A DNA stretch of 64,000 nt from Mycolicibacterium novocastrense (GCF_001570485.1 NZ_BCTA01000038.1:1-64000), one strand, 5' to 3'; positions 17,478 to 26,212 are shown, counted from the stretch's first letter. Program-made: numbers and translations. The notes: generated from the letters alone by a model not told the origin.

Positions 17478-18251
17478 ATGACGAAGAATTCGTTTCACAA
17501 GAAGAATGCCCGCGCCCTCCAGGCCGCGAATCCAGGCCTGAATTTCCACGATGCTATGGCTGCGCTCGACCGCTCCGCGCCGCCCCCTCCCGGTCACGCG
17601 TGGGCTCACGGCCAGCAACTGTGGGTGCGCACCCTGGCCGAGGAGACCCCCGTCCGCTGCTACCTGTGCGGGCGAACCTCCAGCATCGTCTCGTTCGGCG
17701 ACCTTGCAGTCGACCACGGCCGCGTGCAGATGTACTGCCAGCACCATCAGTGCGACGCCCGCGAGGTCGAGGTCATCGTCGTCGACGACGGCACCGAGGC
17801 GACCAGGAAGCGCTCCGATGTGCGCATCCTGGCTCACTACCCTCCGGTCACTGACCGGCCGCGGTGGTGGGACCCAGACCCGCGCCGCACGTGGGCTGCG
17901 GGGACGCCCCCGCATGTGCGTGCCTCCGGTCAGCGGATGCCGTGTCTGTTCTGCGGAGCCCTGAGCTGCACAGTGGCCCCCGGAGACGTCGCCGGGGATT
18001 CCGGGCGCATCCGCATGCGCTGCCATCACGCCGCCTGCGCCGTCGTCGAGTTCGAGGTGCTGCCGATGCGGGACGGCGGCGGCTCCAGCGAGCGCCCAGA
18101 CGTGGCGGCGATCTATGCCCTCCACCCGCCCCGCACGACCCGCGGCGAGATGCACGGCCCCATCGAGATCATCCCGCTGGTGGATCCGGATCCGCCGTCG
18201 GACGAGACGGTGCTGCAGTATCGCCGGTCAGGGCCGGTGCCATGGGAGTGA
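17478..18251 (+). CDS. Duplicated zinc-knuckle protein with KKxARxxQ tag
   Basis: 257 residues. ATG 17478 follows GGAAGT. The N-terminus HKKNARALQAANPGLNF repeats the KKxARxxQ tag of the protein at 4823. Two similar domains follow: CYLCG...MYCQHHQCDAREVEV (~65-100) and CLFCG...MRCHHAACAVVEFEV (~155-195), each a probable CxxC...CxHxxC zinc site. This suggests internal duplication. A nucleic-acid or protein contact role is likely. It is one of few plus-strand genes in the array. Confidence 0.6.
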   Translation: MTKNSFHKKNARALQAANPGLNFHDAMAALDRSAPPPPGHAWAHGQQLWVRTLAEETPVRCYLCGRTSSIVSFGDLAVDHGRVQMYCQHHQCDAREVEVIVVDDGTEATRKRSDVRILAHYPPVTDRPRWWDPDPRRTWAAGTPPHVRASGQRMPCLFCGALSCTVAPGDVAGDSGRIRMRCHHAACAVVEFEVLPMRDGGGSSERPDVAAIYALHPPRTTRGEMHGPIEIIPLVDPDPPSDETVLQYRRSGPVPWE

Positions 18252-18268
18252 GGCAGCGGTGACTGGCA

Positions 18269-18314
18269 GGGGGAGGCAACCCGCTCACCTTTCGAGGTGA
18301 GCGCCCCTCCCCCC
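18269..18314. terminator. Bidirectional terminator
   Basis: 8-bp stem GCTCACCT/AGGTGAGC with TTCG loop (18283-18302), enclosed by GGGGGAGG / CCTCCCCC arms. It lies between two convergent genes. Confidence 0.75.
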
Positions 18315-18325
18315 GGCCGGCGCCG

Positions 18326-18835
18326 TCACCGCTGGCGGGCCGCAGCAGCGTTGACCCGCTGTCGGAATGCTTCGATCCACTCCGGCCTCCCCGCGATCAG
18401 CTCCGCTCGGGCGCGAAGATCCGCGAGCTGCGCGGCATCGAGTCCGGCGGTGTGTTCGCCGCTGCGGCCGGTGAACAGGGCCGCACCGAAGTAAGGCTGA
18501 TGAATGGAGCGATACTCCGCCAGCAACAGGGTCGCCAGCGGGTTGAGAGTCGCTGCGATCAGCTCGGCATCATCGAAATCGGGGAAGCTCTCGTCGTCGG
18601 TCCACATGTCGATGTGTTCGGTGGCGTCGGTGACGGTGTAGAGCCGGCAGCCGATTGCCTGGCGGATGGTCGCCCCGAAAGTGCCGCTGTCGCAGGGGGT
18701 GAGGTCGATGGTCTCGATGCTGGCGTCGATGCCGATGAGCAGTGCCTGCCCGACGCCGACGGCCGCGCCGGGCCGGTGGTCGTTGGTGATGTCATCGGAG
18801 CGCAGGACGGCTGCGGGGTGCGTGTTGGTGAGCAT
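18326..18835 (-). CDS. DUF3846-like protein
   Basis: 169 residues. The ATG follows CAGGAGG. The segment VGQALLIGIDASIETIDLTPCDSGTFGATIRQAIG ... EHIDMWTDDESF ... NPLATLLLAEY has the DUF3846 pattern common in phage and plasmid accessory genes; the gene at 35351 is a shorter relative. Function unknown. It has its own damage-type promoter and leader. Confidence 0.6.
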   Translation of the reverse strand: MLTNTHPAAVLRSDDITNDHRPGAAVGVGQALLIGIDASIETIDLTPCDSGTFGATIRQAIGCRLYTVTDATEHIDMWTDDESFPDFDDAELIAATLNPLATLLLAEYRSIHQPYFGAALFTGRSGEHTAGLDAAQLADLRARAELIAGRPEWIEAFRQRVNAAAARQR

Positions 18836-18903
18836 GTCGGGTGGGCCTCCTGGCCTGTGGGGACCGGGCGTGCACGCTCGGCCGGGTGGGTGGTTCGTCT
18901 TCG

Positions 18904-18926
18904 ACTGTATCGGGAGCCACCGACAA
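18904..18926 (-). promoter_or_regulatory. PafBC-type damage promoter
   Basis: Perfect TTGTCGGTG-N8-TACAGT. Leader hairpin at 18861-18884 (CGGCCGAGCGTGCACGCCCGGTCC). Confidence 0.85.
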
Positions 18927-18961
18927 GCCGCTGTGTCGGTGGCCTCCGATGCGGATGCCAA

Positions 18962-19390
18962 TCAGTACATAGCCCAGTCGATTTCGTTGACGTCGACACC
19001 GAACTCCTCGGCGGCGCGCTGATAGATGTCGTCGAGGTCGAGGCGCACTTGCTGGCCGTTGGCGTGGACGGCGATGCTGTAGGCGCTGAGGTAGCGCAGC
19101 TTCTCCGATCCGGCGTGGACGAACACCGCGACCTGCCCGTCCTGGAGGTGCTCGGCGATCATGTCGGGGACGAACAGTTCGGTGGGCTCGGCGTCGTCGT
19201 CCTCGGTATAGACGAGCTGGCCCCAACTGCCGGCGGCGTCGTTGTCGGAGACGCAGATGACCACTGCGTCCGCTCCGCGGTCGGGCCGGGCTTCGACGAT
19301 GAACTCCGCGCCCGCCAGGGCGGTCTTGAGCGCGTCGATGTCTTTGACCTTGAAGATGTTGGTGCGGCCTTTGCCGTAATAATCCGCCAT
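18962..19390 (-). CDS. Hypothetical acidic protein
   Basis: 142 residues. ATG with GGGAGAAACGC upstream. Strongly acidic, alpha/beta (KVKDIDALKTALAGAEFIVEARP ... VICVSDNDAAGSW ... RLDLDDIYQRAAEEFGVDVNEIDW). No family recognised. It carries its own promoter and leader cassette. Confidence 0.6.
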   Translation of the reverse strand: MADYYGKGRTNIFKVKDIDALKTALAGAEFIVEARPDRGADAVVICVSDNDAAGSWGQLVYTEDDDAEPTELFVPDMIAEHLQDGQVAVFVHAGSEKLRYLSAYSIAVHANGQQVRLDLDDIYQRAAEEFGVDVNEIDWAMY

Positions 19391-19474
19391 GCGTTTCTCC
19401 CTGCCGTTGTGCGGTTTGGTGACCGAGTGCTCGCACCCGGCCGTATCCGTCATCCCTGGTGACTGACTACCGCA

Positions 19475-19497
19475 ATTCTATTGCAGGGCACCGACAC
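19475..19497 (-). promoter_or_regulatory. PafBC-type damage promoter
   Basis: GTGTCGGTG-N8-TAGAAT. Leader hairpin at 19418-19443: a ten-pair stem GGCCGGGTGC / GCACTCGGTC, then ACC. It begins 8 bases from the stop of the preceding cassette. Confidence 0.85.
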
Positions 19498-19504
19498 TGC
19501 TGTG

Positions 19505-21193
19505 TCATTGCTCGGCGTTCCAGTCACGCATTCCGTCGCGGATGGCGGCCATGGCCGCGGTGTCGTCGGCGTTGTAGCTCAGCAGCCACTGCCGGGCGCG
19601 GGCAGCGCGGGGGTGCCCGTCCCGCGCCTCGTCGCGGTGGGTCTGCGACTGGACACCTCCGGCGTCGGTGGCCTGCCAGCCGAAGCCGAAGAGCGGTGCG
19701 ACGACTTTGATGCTGGTGCCGTGCACGGTGAGGAACTGTTCCTTGAAGACGCGCTCCAGGTCGGTGAACACTCCGTCGTCGGGGTGGAGTAGGTCGGCGA
19801 TGTCGCCGCCGAGGATGCGTCGTAGCCGCGACGGTTCGGCGGCTGACCAGTGGAAGACGCGCACCGTGTGTCCGTCCGCGAGGGCTTGGCCGTGCAGCTC
19901 GCGCAGCCAGCGCACGAAACACTGCGCCAGTGCCCGCTCCTGGGCGGCGTCGTCGACACTCCAGTCGGCGAAGGCGTGGAACTGGGCGGTGGTCTCGTCC
20001 CGGCCGCGCCGCACACGTGCGCCCCAGAGATAGACCCGGCCCTCGGTGTCCCATTCGATGTCGAGGTCGACTTCGACATCGGCTCCAGGCACCGCGACGG
20101 TTTCGCCGGCGATGAGGGTCAGCGCAGTCCCGGCGGTGATCATCGCTGCGCGCTGCACGGCACCGCGCAGCCGGGACCGCGCGTGGTCGCGGCCGCGGTG
20201 TGAGGTCTCGGCGTAGTAGCTGTCGAAGAACCGGTCGTCGTCGGGGTCGACGTCGGCCAGCGCGGCGGTGGTGGTGATGCCCCGGCGGCGCAGTGTCAGC
20301 CATTCGCGGGTGTCGAGGCTGCCCACGGTCAGTGCTCGGGAGGCGTCGTCATCGCCCATCTGCTCTGCGCAGACCTGCTCGTAGGGGCAGGTGCGGCACT
20401 CGGGTTGCCCGACGGGTTCCACGAGCAGGGTGTCCCCGGTGACCGCGGCCGCGGCGACGTCCACCCGGAACTGGTGCTCGTGGTCGTATCGCTGCAGCAG
20501 TGTGCGGGAGGCCTTGCCGCGGCTTCGGGAGTACGTGTGGCCCAGCGGTTCGGTCAGGTCATGCCAGACCAGGACCCGCTCCTCCCCTGCCTCGCCGGGC
20601 AGGGTGCTGGTGCCGATGATGGCGGCCCACAGATGGTCGGGCCCGGGATGGCGTCCGCAGGCCTGCAGCATCCGGGTGTAGTGCGCCAGTTGAATTCCGT
20701 CGTGAAGACGGTGAGTCGTCGCCGACGTCCAGCCCGCTGCGGGCCGGCGCAGTCCCGGTGTGCCGAAGCCGGACACCTGCGCGGTCTTGGTCTTCTTGGC
20801 TTCCAGCGTGCGGTGGTGCTTGACGTCGCCGGGCAGGTAGCCGCTGGCGACTCGGATCAGCAGATCGGGCTTGCCGGTGCGGGCGCCGTCGTTGTCGTCG
20901 GGTAGCCAACCGCCCAGGATGAGTGGCGCTGCGGCGTCCATGGCGGCCAGCGTCGCCGCGATCGCGTCGTCGCGTCGCAGCCGGGTGCCGATCACGACAG
21001 CGCCGGGGTGGACTCGAGTCAGGGCGGTGAACATCTCGGCTTCATAGGCGATACCGGCGTCCAGCCGCGCCTGGTCCTCGGTGTCGGGCACCCATGCCTG
21101 CGGATGTGGGCCGAAGTCATGTTGAGTGCGTACCGGGCACTGCTTGGCCGCGTAGCCACCGAGCAGTACCTGTCGTGCAGTGTTGGTGGTCAT
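19505..21193 (-). CDS. TM0106-type RecB-like nuclease with RNase H-like domain
   Basis: 562 residues. The N-terminal third has a PD-(D/E)XK RecB-like pattern: RTGKPDLLIRV ... GDVKHH then LEAKKTK. A cysteine cluster CRTCPYEQVC (~290) plus an upstream Cys suggests an Fe-S site as in RecB/AddB nucleases. The C-terminal third (VEVDLDIEWDTEGRVYLWGARV ... FADWSVDDAAQERALAQCF ... VRVFHWSAAEPSRLRRI ... SYNADDTAAMAAI) matches the RNase H-like domain of the TM0106 family. A nuclease acting on DNA is inferred. Its stop is 8 bases from the next promoter; its start overlaps the upstream gene (ATGA). Confidence 0.75.
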   Translation of the reverse strand: MTTNTARQVLLGGYAAKQCPVRTQHDFGPHPQAWVPDTEDQARLDAGIAYEAEMFTALTRVHPGAVVIGTRLRRDDAIAATLAAMDAAAPLILGGWLPDDNDGARTGKPDLLIRVASGYLPGDVKHHRTLEAKKTKTAQVSGFGTPGLRRPAAGWTSATTHRLHDGIQLAHYTRMLQACGRHPGPDHLWAAIIGTSTLPGEAGEERVLVWHDLTEPLGHTYSRSRGKASRTLLQRYDHEHQFRVDVAAAAVTGDTLLVEPVGQPECRTCPYEQVCAEQMGDDDASRALTVGSLDTREWLTLRRRGITTTAALADVDPDDDRFFDSYYAETSHRGRDHARSRLRGAVQRAAMITAGTALTLIAGETVAVPGADVEVDLDIEWDTEGRVYLWGARVRRGRDETTAQFHAFADWSVDDAAQERALAQCFVRWLRELHGQALADGHTVRVFHWSAAEPSRLRRILGGDIADLLHPDDGVFTDLERVFKEQFLTVHGTSIKVVAPLFGFGWQATDAGGVQSQTHRDEARDGHPRAARARQWLLSYNADDTAAMAAIRDGMRDWNAEQ

Positions 21194-21633
21194 GTCGGCT
21201 GACCGCCATGCAGCGGTTGCGCCGCTCCGAGATCCCATCCCTGCCAGGGCATCCGGCCGCGCGCATCGGGCCAGACGATCTGCTGGGCGGCCAGCACGAC
21301 GCCGTAGAGGCCCCGCACGGTGGTGAGGTCGTCGGTGTCGTCCATGGCGACGGCGACGACTGACAGCCCGCCGGCCAGCAGGCCGGAGATCGGTTGTCCG
21401 CAGGGCAGTTCCCCGTTGTCGACGGCGTAGCGGGCGGCTGCGTTGAGGACACCGCCGGCGGTGTGCGGCGCCAGACCGTAGATCGCCAGTTCGGGCAGTC
21501 CTCGATCGGTGAGACCGGTGGTGTAGCTGAACGGGGGCCCGTCCTCGGCGCAGGTGGGGAAGACACCGATCACGGCCCAGCCGTGGGTGTCGATCAACCG
21601 GCGGGTGTCGCGGTATCTGTCGGCGGTGTTCAT
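21190..21633 (-). CDS. DUF4262 domain protein
   Basis: 147 residues. The pattern HGWAVIGVFPTCAEDGPPFSYTTGLTDRGLPELAIYGL is the DUF4262 signature. Function unknown. Overlaps both neighbours by ATGA, so it is translationally coupled with the nuclease gene. Confidence 0.75.
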   Translation of the reverse strand: MNTADRYRDTRRLIDTHGWAVIGVFPTCAEDGPPFSYTTGLTDRGLPELAIYGLAPHTAGGVLNAAARYAVDNGELPCGQPISGLLAGGLSVVAVAMDDTDDLTTVRGLYGVVLAAQQIVWPDARGRMPWQGWDLGAAQPLHGGQPT

Positions 21634-21815
21634 GCGCAGACCTCGCGTCGCCAGGCGTGGCGGTGGCCCTTGCCGGGGCGCTTGTGCATCCGCGCCTTGT
21701 TGCGGCTGCGTGGCGTCCGCTGCGCTGGGGAGCGTCGCTGCTCGGCGCGGGCGCGTCGGCGCATCTTCTCCTGGTGATCCACGTGTGTGGCGAGATCGTC
21801 TGCGTTGCAGTGCAT
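21630..21815 (-). CDS. Small basic protein
   Basis: 61 residues with a strong AAGGAG site. Arg/Lys/His-rich (KMRRRARAEQRRSP ... KARMHKRPGKGHRH), a possible nucleic-acid binder. First gene of a three-gene coupled operon. Confidence 0.55.
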   Translation of the reverse strand: MHCNADDLATHVDHQEKMRRRARAEQRRSPAQRTPRSRNKARMHKRPGKGHRHAWRREVCA

Positions 21816-21896
21816 CGCCGTCTCCTTGTCGTCGGTGACAGGGCCCTCAGGCCGTGCCGGTGTGGGGGCCGCGATCGTGCTGCGGCGTCGGAAGTA

Positions 21897-21919
21897 AGTG
21901 TATCGGCCGGGTGTGACAA
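21897..21919 (-). promoter_or_regulatory. Variant damage-type promoter (TGTCACAC class)
   Basis: TTGTCACAC-N8-TACACT: the left half and -10 fit but RGTG is replaced by ACAC. The same variant occurs at 22921. Leader hairpin at 21834-21854. Confidence 0.55.
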
Positions 21920-21960
21920 CGGGCGCGGGTCACGTAACGCGGGCCCGCGCCCTGCCTGTG

Positions 21961-22449
21961 TCACTCGATGCCGCGGCGCAGCGCGGTACTCATCAATCCG
22001 TCGATGTAGCAGTCTGCCTCGGCGAGTTCACCGAGTGTGGGGCCGCATTCTCGGTGCCGCCGGATGGGGGCACGGTGCACCGCGGCGAAGTCGGTGCCGA
22101 CGTGCACCAGGACCAGGGTCTCCCGCCGCCGGGGGTCGCGAGCGGGCCTGATGTCTGACAGGGCGGTGTCGGTCACCTCGGGCACGACCTCCCATGCCGA
22201 GGACAGCCACAGGGCTTCCACGGCGTGGCTGCGCTTGAGCAGTGCGGTGATGGCGTCGGCGGTCGCCTGCTTCTGGTTGTCGGTGTGGGGGGCGGCGATG
22301 ATGTGCTGGCGCCCCTCAGCGGTGGTGAATAGCAGGATGGGCTGCCAGTCGTCGGTGGGGGCGCGGAAGCCGGTTTGAACCGCTTTGGCGCCGCGGTAGG
22401 CCAGCGCCACCAGGTCGGTGATCGGTGCATGCGGCTTGGGGGTGTTCAC
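21961..22449 (-). CDS. Hypothetical protein
   Basis: 162 residues. Alpha/beta with a His/Arg-rich C-terminus. Its ATG overlaps the stop of the upstream gene (ATGA). No family recognised. Confidence 0.55.
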   Translation of the reverse strand: MNTPKPHAPITDLVALAYRGAKAVQTGFRAPTDDWQPILLFTTAEGRQHIIAAPHTDNQKQATADAITALLKRSHAVEALWLSSAWEVVPEVTDTALSDIRPARDPRRRETLVLVHVGTDFAAVHRAPIRRHRECGPTLGELAEADCYIDGLMSTALRRGIE

Positions 22450-22841
22450 TGCACCTCCCAGGGGTCGGTCGAGGCGATCGGGTTGGCGTTGCGATCGTTG
22501 TACACGCGGCCGAGGTGGGTGTTGAGGTCGGCGAGGATGACGGTGTAGCCGCTGGGGGCTGTCTTGTCCCAGCGGATCAGTTCGCGCGGGAGGTTGCCGA
22601 TCGCGTCGTTGAGGCCGTCGAAGCTGAACCCGTGGTTGTGGGCTTCGTCGCGCTCGTCGAGCAGACCGGAGCGGTCGTCAGTGAGGGCCAGGCTGCGGTT
22701 CTCCTCGTCAACGCACAGGTGCGCGCGACTGGTCTTGATCATCCATGCGCGCACGATTTCGGTGGCGCGCAGGCTGATGGCCTGGTCGAGTTCGTCGCGG
22801 TGGCGCACCAGCGCCGAAAGCAGTGGGTCTGAAGCACTCAT
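22446..22841 (-). CDS. Hypothetical protein
   Basis: 131 residues from an ATG after GAAAGAGA. Helical N-terminus (LLSALVRHRDELDQAISLRATEIVRAWM) and acidic middle. First gene of a coupled pair with its own variant promoter and leader. Confidence 0.55.
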   Translation of the reverse strand: MSASDPLLSALVRHRDELDQAISLRATEIVRAWMIKTSRAHLCVDEENRSLALTDDRSGLLDERDEAHNHGFSFDGLNDAIGNLPRELIRWDKTAPSGYTVILADLNTHLGRVYNDRNANPIASTDPWEVQ

Positions 22842-22920
22842 AGGGGTGTCTCTTTCGGTTGGGGACCGGGCTCGCGAGCCGGGCCGTTGTGGTGCCGATT
22901 TCTGTTGTGCCGCTGAACTA

Positions 22921-22943
22921 ATGATAGCGCCAGGGTGTGACAC
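22921..22943 (-). promoter_or_regulatory. Variant damage-type promoter (TGTCACAC class)
   Basis: GTGTCACAC-N8-TATCAT. Leader hairpin at 22861-22886 (GGCCCGGCTCGCGAGCCCGGTCCCC). Confidence 0.55.
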
Positions 22944-22987
22944 GCAGCGCCGCGCAGGTCGGTCCGGCGCGGCGCTGCACGGGTCAC

Positions 22988-23536
22988 CTAGTCGGTTACC
23001 CAGACACGGCCGATCGCGTGACCGTCCTGGTTGGTTACCGCGGTGAAGGGCAGCTCGCGCAGCTCTCCGCGGGCGAGCTGCTCCTCGACGCGCGAGATCA
23101 CCTTCTTCAGGGCTGAGGCGGTTTCTCGCCAGCCGCGTTCGGCGCTGGCGTCGATCTCGACGTGCAGAGTGCCACGCAATCTCCACTGGCGCTCGGCGGC
23201 AGCCTTGAACCCGGCGATGAACTCCTCGATCGACGCCTGCGGGTGTTCGTCGAGTTCGCCGTCCCAGCCCAGTCGGTCGGTCTGCTCGATGGTCATCTCG
23301 GTCAGGTTCATGTCGAACCATTCGTCGTCGACGCGGTTCATCTCCAGGCCGACCAGCTCCAAGATGGCGGGCCGGTACTCGGTGCCCCGAACGAGGTAGC
23401 CGTCGAGTTCGGCGCGCTGAGCCTCGCTCATGGTGCCGTTGAGCACGATGGTGCCGTAGGTCTTGTCGGAATACTCGTCGCGGAACATGACCGGGATGTG
23501 GGTGTAGCTGGCCGATTCGGTGGGGTGCGTGCTCAT
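22988..23536 (-). CDS. Hypothetical protein
   Basis: 182 residues. The ATG follows GAGGAG. Acidic, with a Glu/Asp-rich centre (DDEWFDMNLTEMTIEQTDRLGWDGELDE). No family recognised. Own promoter and leader. Confidence 0.6.
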   Translation of the reverse strand: MSTHPTESASYTHIPVMFRDEYSDKTYGTIVLNGTMSEAQRAELDGYLVRGTEYRPAILELVGLEMNRVDDEWFDMNLTEMTIEQTDRLGWDGELDEHPQASIEEFIAGFKAAAERQWRLRGTLHVEIDASAERGWRETASALKKVISRVEEQLARGELRELPFTAVTNQDGHAIGRVWVTD

Positions 23537-23607
23537 CAGGGCTCCTCGTAGTTGACCGGGCCCGCGGGACCGGCCGGATGGGATGCAGCGCATTGCTGCT
23601 GTCTCTA

Positions 23608-23630
23608 ATTGTATTGGCGCCCACCGACAC
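23608..23630 (-). promoter_or_regulatory. PafBC-type damage promoter
   Basis: GTGTCGGTG-N8-TACAAT. Leader hairpin at 23551-23577. It starts 8 bases from the preceding gene's stop. Confidence 0.82.
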
Positions 23631-23637
23631 CCGACAG

Positions 23638-24327
23638 CTACACCGCAGGTGCTGCGGCGGGGCGGTGTTGCGGGTCTTCGCGGCAGATCCAGCCGTCGCG
23701 GACTCTGCGGGCAGGTTCGCCGCAGCACCACGGCAGGGGCGGGAATCCGGCCCCGGTCTCGATGACCGGTGCCGGGAGGTGCCAGTGCTGCCAGGGCAGC
23801 AGGCCGGCGCCGAGGGTGACCTGCGCGAGGAATGCGGAGTAGCCGCGCATGTCGTGGGCGCGCAGCCAGTCCAGGTAGTCCTCGATGGAGTCGATTCCGG
23901 GGGGCCCGCCTTGGCCGGCCTGGCGGCTGCCGGCCTCGTCGAGCCAGGTGAAGTCCATGCCGTCGGAGGTCCAGTGCCGGATGAGGCGGGCGCTGCATTC
24001 GGTGCAGGTGGTGAGGTCGCGTGGATCCTGTGCCGCAGCGTCGGCGGCCGGCGTCTGCGCGGGGGCGCAGTCGCGGCGGGCATCGGCGATCGCGGCGCGC
24101 ACGGGGGCAAACGCGCACCGTCCTCCGTTGATCTGCGCATGGATCTGTTTCGGCGTGGCCAGGTGCGCTCGGCCGGTGCTCAGGTAGAGCACGGCGAGGT
24201 CGTAGGCGTCCCATCGCACGCGGTAGGCGCCGCGGGTGTGGGCCTTGCGGTAGCGCACCGACAGGCCGCGTCGTCGGTGTTCGTCGGCGGTCTCGCCGGG
24301 GGCGGGGGTGTGCTGGTGAGGTGTCAT
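23638..24327 (-). CDS. Hypothetical zinc-ribbon-like protein
   Basis: 229 residues with an AAGGA site. The N-terminal half is basic (RYRKAHTRGAYRVRWDAYDLAVLYL). CTEC at ~110 and CCG...C near the C-terminus could bind zinc. It follows the gene at 24375 by 47 bases with no separate leader, so the two are probably co-transcribed. Confidence 0.55.
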   Translation of the reverse strand: MTPHQHTPAPGETADEHRRRGLSVRYRKAHTRGAYRVRWDAYDLAVLYLSTGRAHLATPKQIHAQINGGRCAFAPVRAAIADARRDCAPAQTPAADAAAQDPRDLTTCTECSARLIRHWTSDGMDFTWLDEAGSRQAGQGGPPGIDSIEDYLDWLRAHDMRGYSAFLAQVTLGAGLLPWQHWHLPAPVIETGAGFPPLPWCCGEPARRVRDGWICREDPQHRPAAAPAV

Positions 24328-24374
24328 GGTGGGAGTCCTTTCGGATCGTGGCTGGAGGTGGAGATCGCCGGGGC

Positions 24375-24917
24375 TCAGCTGCCGGGGTGGGTGGTCGCCC
24401 ACTCGGCCATGAACCAGTCCCAGTGGGGACGAATCCTGCTCCCGGACTGTGCTTTCCAGAGGCGTAGGTTCTCCACGCGCACGGTGTCGATGTGGGCTCC
24501 GCTTCGCAGAGTGACCGGGGTGGCTAGGGCGATCCACTGCCCTCGGGCTGCCAGCGCTGCGCTGCGCTGCTGTTGGTAGTGGGCGGCTTCGCGGCGCCAC
24601 TGGCGGGCGTACTCGCCCTCGGGCGGGTCGGTCAGTGCCGCGAGGACGGTGGCGCCGACGCCGACAGCGGTGGGCCCCATCGTTTCGTCCATCATTTTGA
24701 TTACGACGTCGCCGCGGTGTTGGGCGAACAGGGTGATGGAGGCCCACACCTGCCCGGATTCTTCGCGGTGTGCGGCGAAGTACGTTCCGCCCCAATCGCA
24801 CCCGTCGCCGGGGGCACTGTTGGAGGCGATGACTTCGGCGCGGGTTCCGCGGACGTACTGGGCGACTTCGGCGCGAGCTGAGCTGCCGTGAGGAATGGCG
24901 TAGCTGATTGATCCCAT
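24375..24917 (-). CDS. DUF6927-like protein
   Basis: 180 residues. The N-terminal pattern MGSISYAIP ... CDWGGTYFAAHREESGQVWASITLFAQHRGDVVIKMMDETMGP matches the DUF6927-type family (tail MDExMGP), found on actinobacterial and phage elements. Function unknown. Leader hairpin immediately upstream. Confidence 0.6.
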   Translation of the reverse strand: MGSISYAIPHGSSARAEVAQYVRGTRAEVIASNSAPGDGCDWGGTYFAAHREESGQVWASITLFAQHRGDVVIKMMDETMGPTAVGVGATVLAALTDPPEGEYARQWRREAAHYQQQRSAALAARGQWIALATPVTLRSGAHIDTVRVENLRLWKAQSGSRIRPHWDWFMAEWATTHPGS

Positions 24918-25005
24918 GGTGGTGGTCCCCCTCGTGGGTGTCGGTGACCAGGTGCGCACACGTGGCCGTATGGGTTGTAAAGCGTTGCGCTCTACTGTGT
25001 TTACG

Positions 25006-25028
25006 AGTCTACGGGGTGGGTCTGACAT
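25006..25028 (-). promoter_or_regulatory. Variant damage-type promoter
   Basis: ATGTCAGAC-N8-TAGACT; two deviations at the end of the -35 block. Leader hairpin at 24943-24969 (GGCCACGTGTGCGCACCTGGTCACC). Confidence 0.5.
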
Positions 25029-25046
25029 CCTCGGCGCATCGGAATG

Positions 25047-25622
25047 TCATGGCGGATTCCAGTCTTCGGCGGTGTCGTCGGTGCCGACGAATTGGAACTG
25101 GCACTCGTAGCACCGCGCGGTGCGCAGCGCGCGGTTGATCCAGTAGCCGAAGTGGCGGTGCGCGCTGGTTGAGGTGGTCTCGGTGGCGATGCCGATGGTG
25201 CGCAGGACGCTGTTGGCGACGTTGCAGATCTCGTCGAGGTGTTCGTGAGCGCTCTGGCGGGCGTCGGTGCCGTCGTCGACGCGCAGGACTTCGGTCCATC
25301 CGCTGGTGAGTCCGATGAGGCGTTGGTCTCCGGCGGCGTTCTTGAGCACGGCGTAGAAGCCGCTGACTTCGGCGTCGTCGTCGCCGTTGACTTGCAGGTC
25401 GAAGCTGGGGTCACCGATGATGACGCCGGCGTGGAGGGCGTCGTGGATGAGGTCTGACAGGGCTGACCCGGCGCCCCGGTCTGTCCACTTGGGTACGTCG
25501 CATTCCAGCTCGTCGGCCTTGGCTGCGCACCAGCGGTCGAAGGCTTCCTCGTTGATGCTGAACAGGGTGACTTGTGTGGCGGTGAGGGTCACGGTGAAAG
25601 CGGGTGCGGTGGCGGTGGGCAT
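25047..25622 (-). CDS. Hypothetical protein
   Basis: 191 residues. The ATG follows CAGGAG. Acidic alpha/beta protein with CYEC near the C-terminus. No family recognised. Cassette with own promoter and leader. Confidence 0.55.
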   Translation of the reverse strand: MPTATAPAFTVTLTATQVTLFSINEEAFDRWCAAKADELECDVPKWTDRGAGSALSDLIHDALHAGVIIGDPSFDLQVNGDDDAEVSGFYAVLKNAAGDQRLIGLTSGWTEVLRVDDGTDARQSAHEHLDEICNVANSVLRTIGIATETTSTSAHRHFGYWINRALRTARCYECQFQFVGTDDTAEDWNPP

Positions 25623-25698
25623 GCGGGGTCTCCTGCTGTGTGGGACCGGGCACTCGTGTCCGGCCGAAGGCGTGTCGGCGTGCTGCTCGACTGGTGCC

Positions 25699-25721
25699 AG
25701 TCTAGTGGAGCCGACCGACAG
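25699..25721 (-). promoter_or_regulatory. Near-consensus damage-type promoter
   Basis: CTGTCGGTC-N8-TAGACT. Leader hairpin at 25642-25667 (GGCCGGACACGAGTGCCCGGTCCC). Confidence 0.65.
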
Positions 25722-25831
25722 AATCGGGTGCGCGCAGATGCTCTGGCCGGCCGTTACTCGGAAGCAGCTGTATAACCATCGCCCCGGATCGAGCGCGTTG
25801 AGCTGGCTAGATGCTGCTACTCGAAAGCTGC

Positions 25832-26212
25832 TCAAGAGGTTGTCGGGCTCTTCGAGGCTGCGCGCTCGCCTTGTCCGGGCGTTGCGTCGGTGTAGCCAGG
25901 CTGGCCACTGCAGTCGCCGGCCAGGTTGTAGAAATGGCCGTAGGCGTCCTCGCGACGGTAGTCGGGGTTGTGCGCGCGCTGCGCGGTGTACCACTGGTCG
26001 AAGTCTGGCGCGTTCGGCGGGGTGAACGGGGGCGGGCCGATGTGGGGCCCCCAGGCCGTGACGACCGGCGGGGAGGACTCCGCGAGGCGTGCCTGCAGTG
26101 CGCGCTCGTGGGTCTCCAGCGCGGCGACGTCGTTTACCGACCGGGCGGCTTTGGCGCGGCAGTCACCGCTGCACCGTTGCGGGCCACCGGGCTCGTGACT
26201 TGCTTTGCACAT
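25832..26212 (-). CDS. Short MCKA-tag protein
   Basis: 126 residues. The ATG follows GGAGGA. It begins MCKASHEPGGPQRCSGDCRAK, nearly identical to the start of the divergent exonuclease gene at 26406, then a helix (NDVAALETHERALQARLAE) and a Pro/Tyr-rich tail. Motif-2 is 41 bases upstream. The tag suggests a shared partner or processing step. Confidence 0.6.
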   Translation of the reverse strand: MCKASHEPGGPQRCSGDCRAKAARSVNDVAALETHERALQARLAESSPPVVTAWGPHIGPPPFTPPNAPDFDQWYTAQRAHNPDYRREDAYGHFYNLAGDCSGQPGYTDATPGQGERAASKSPTTS

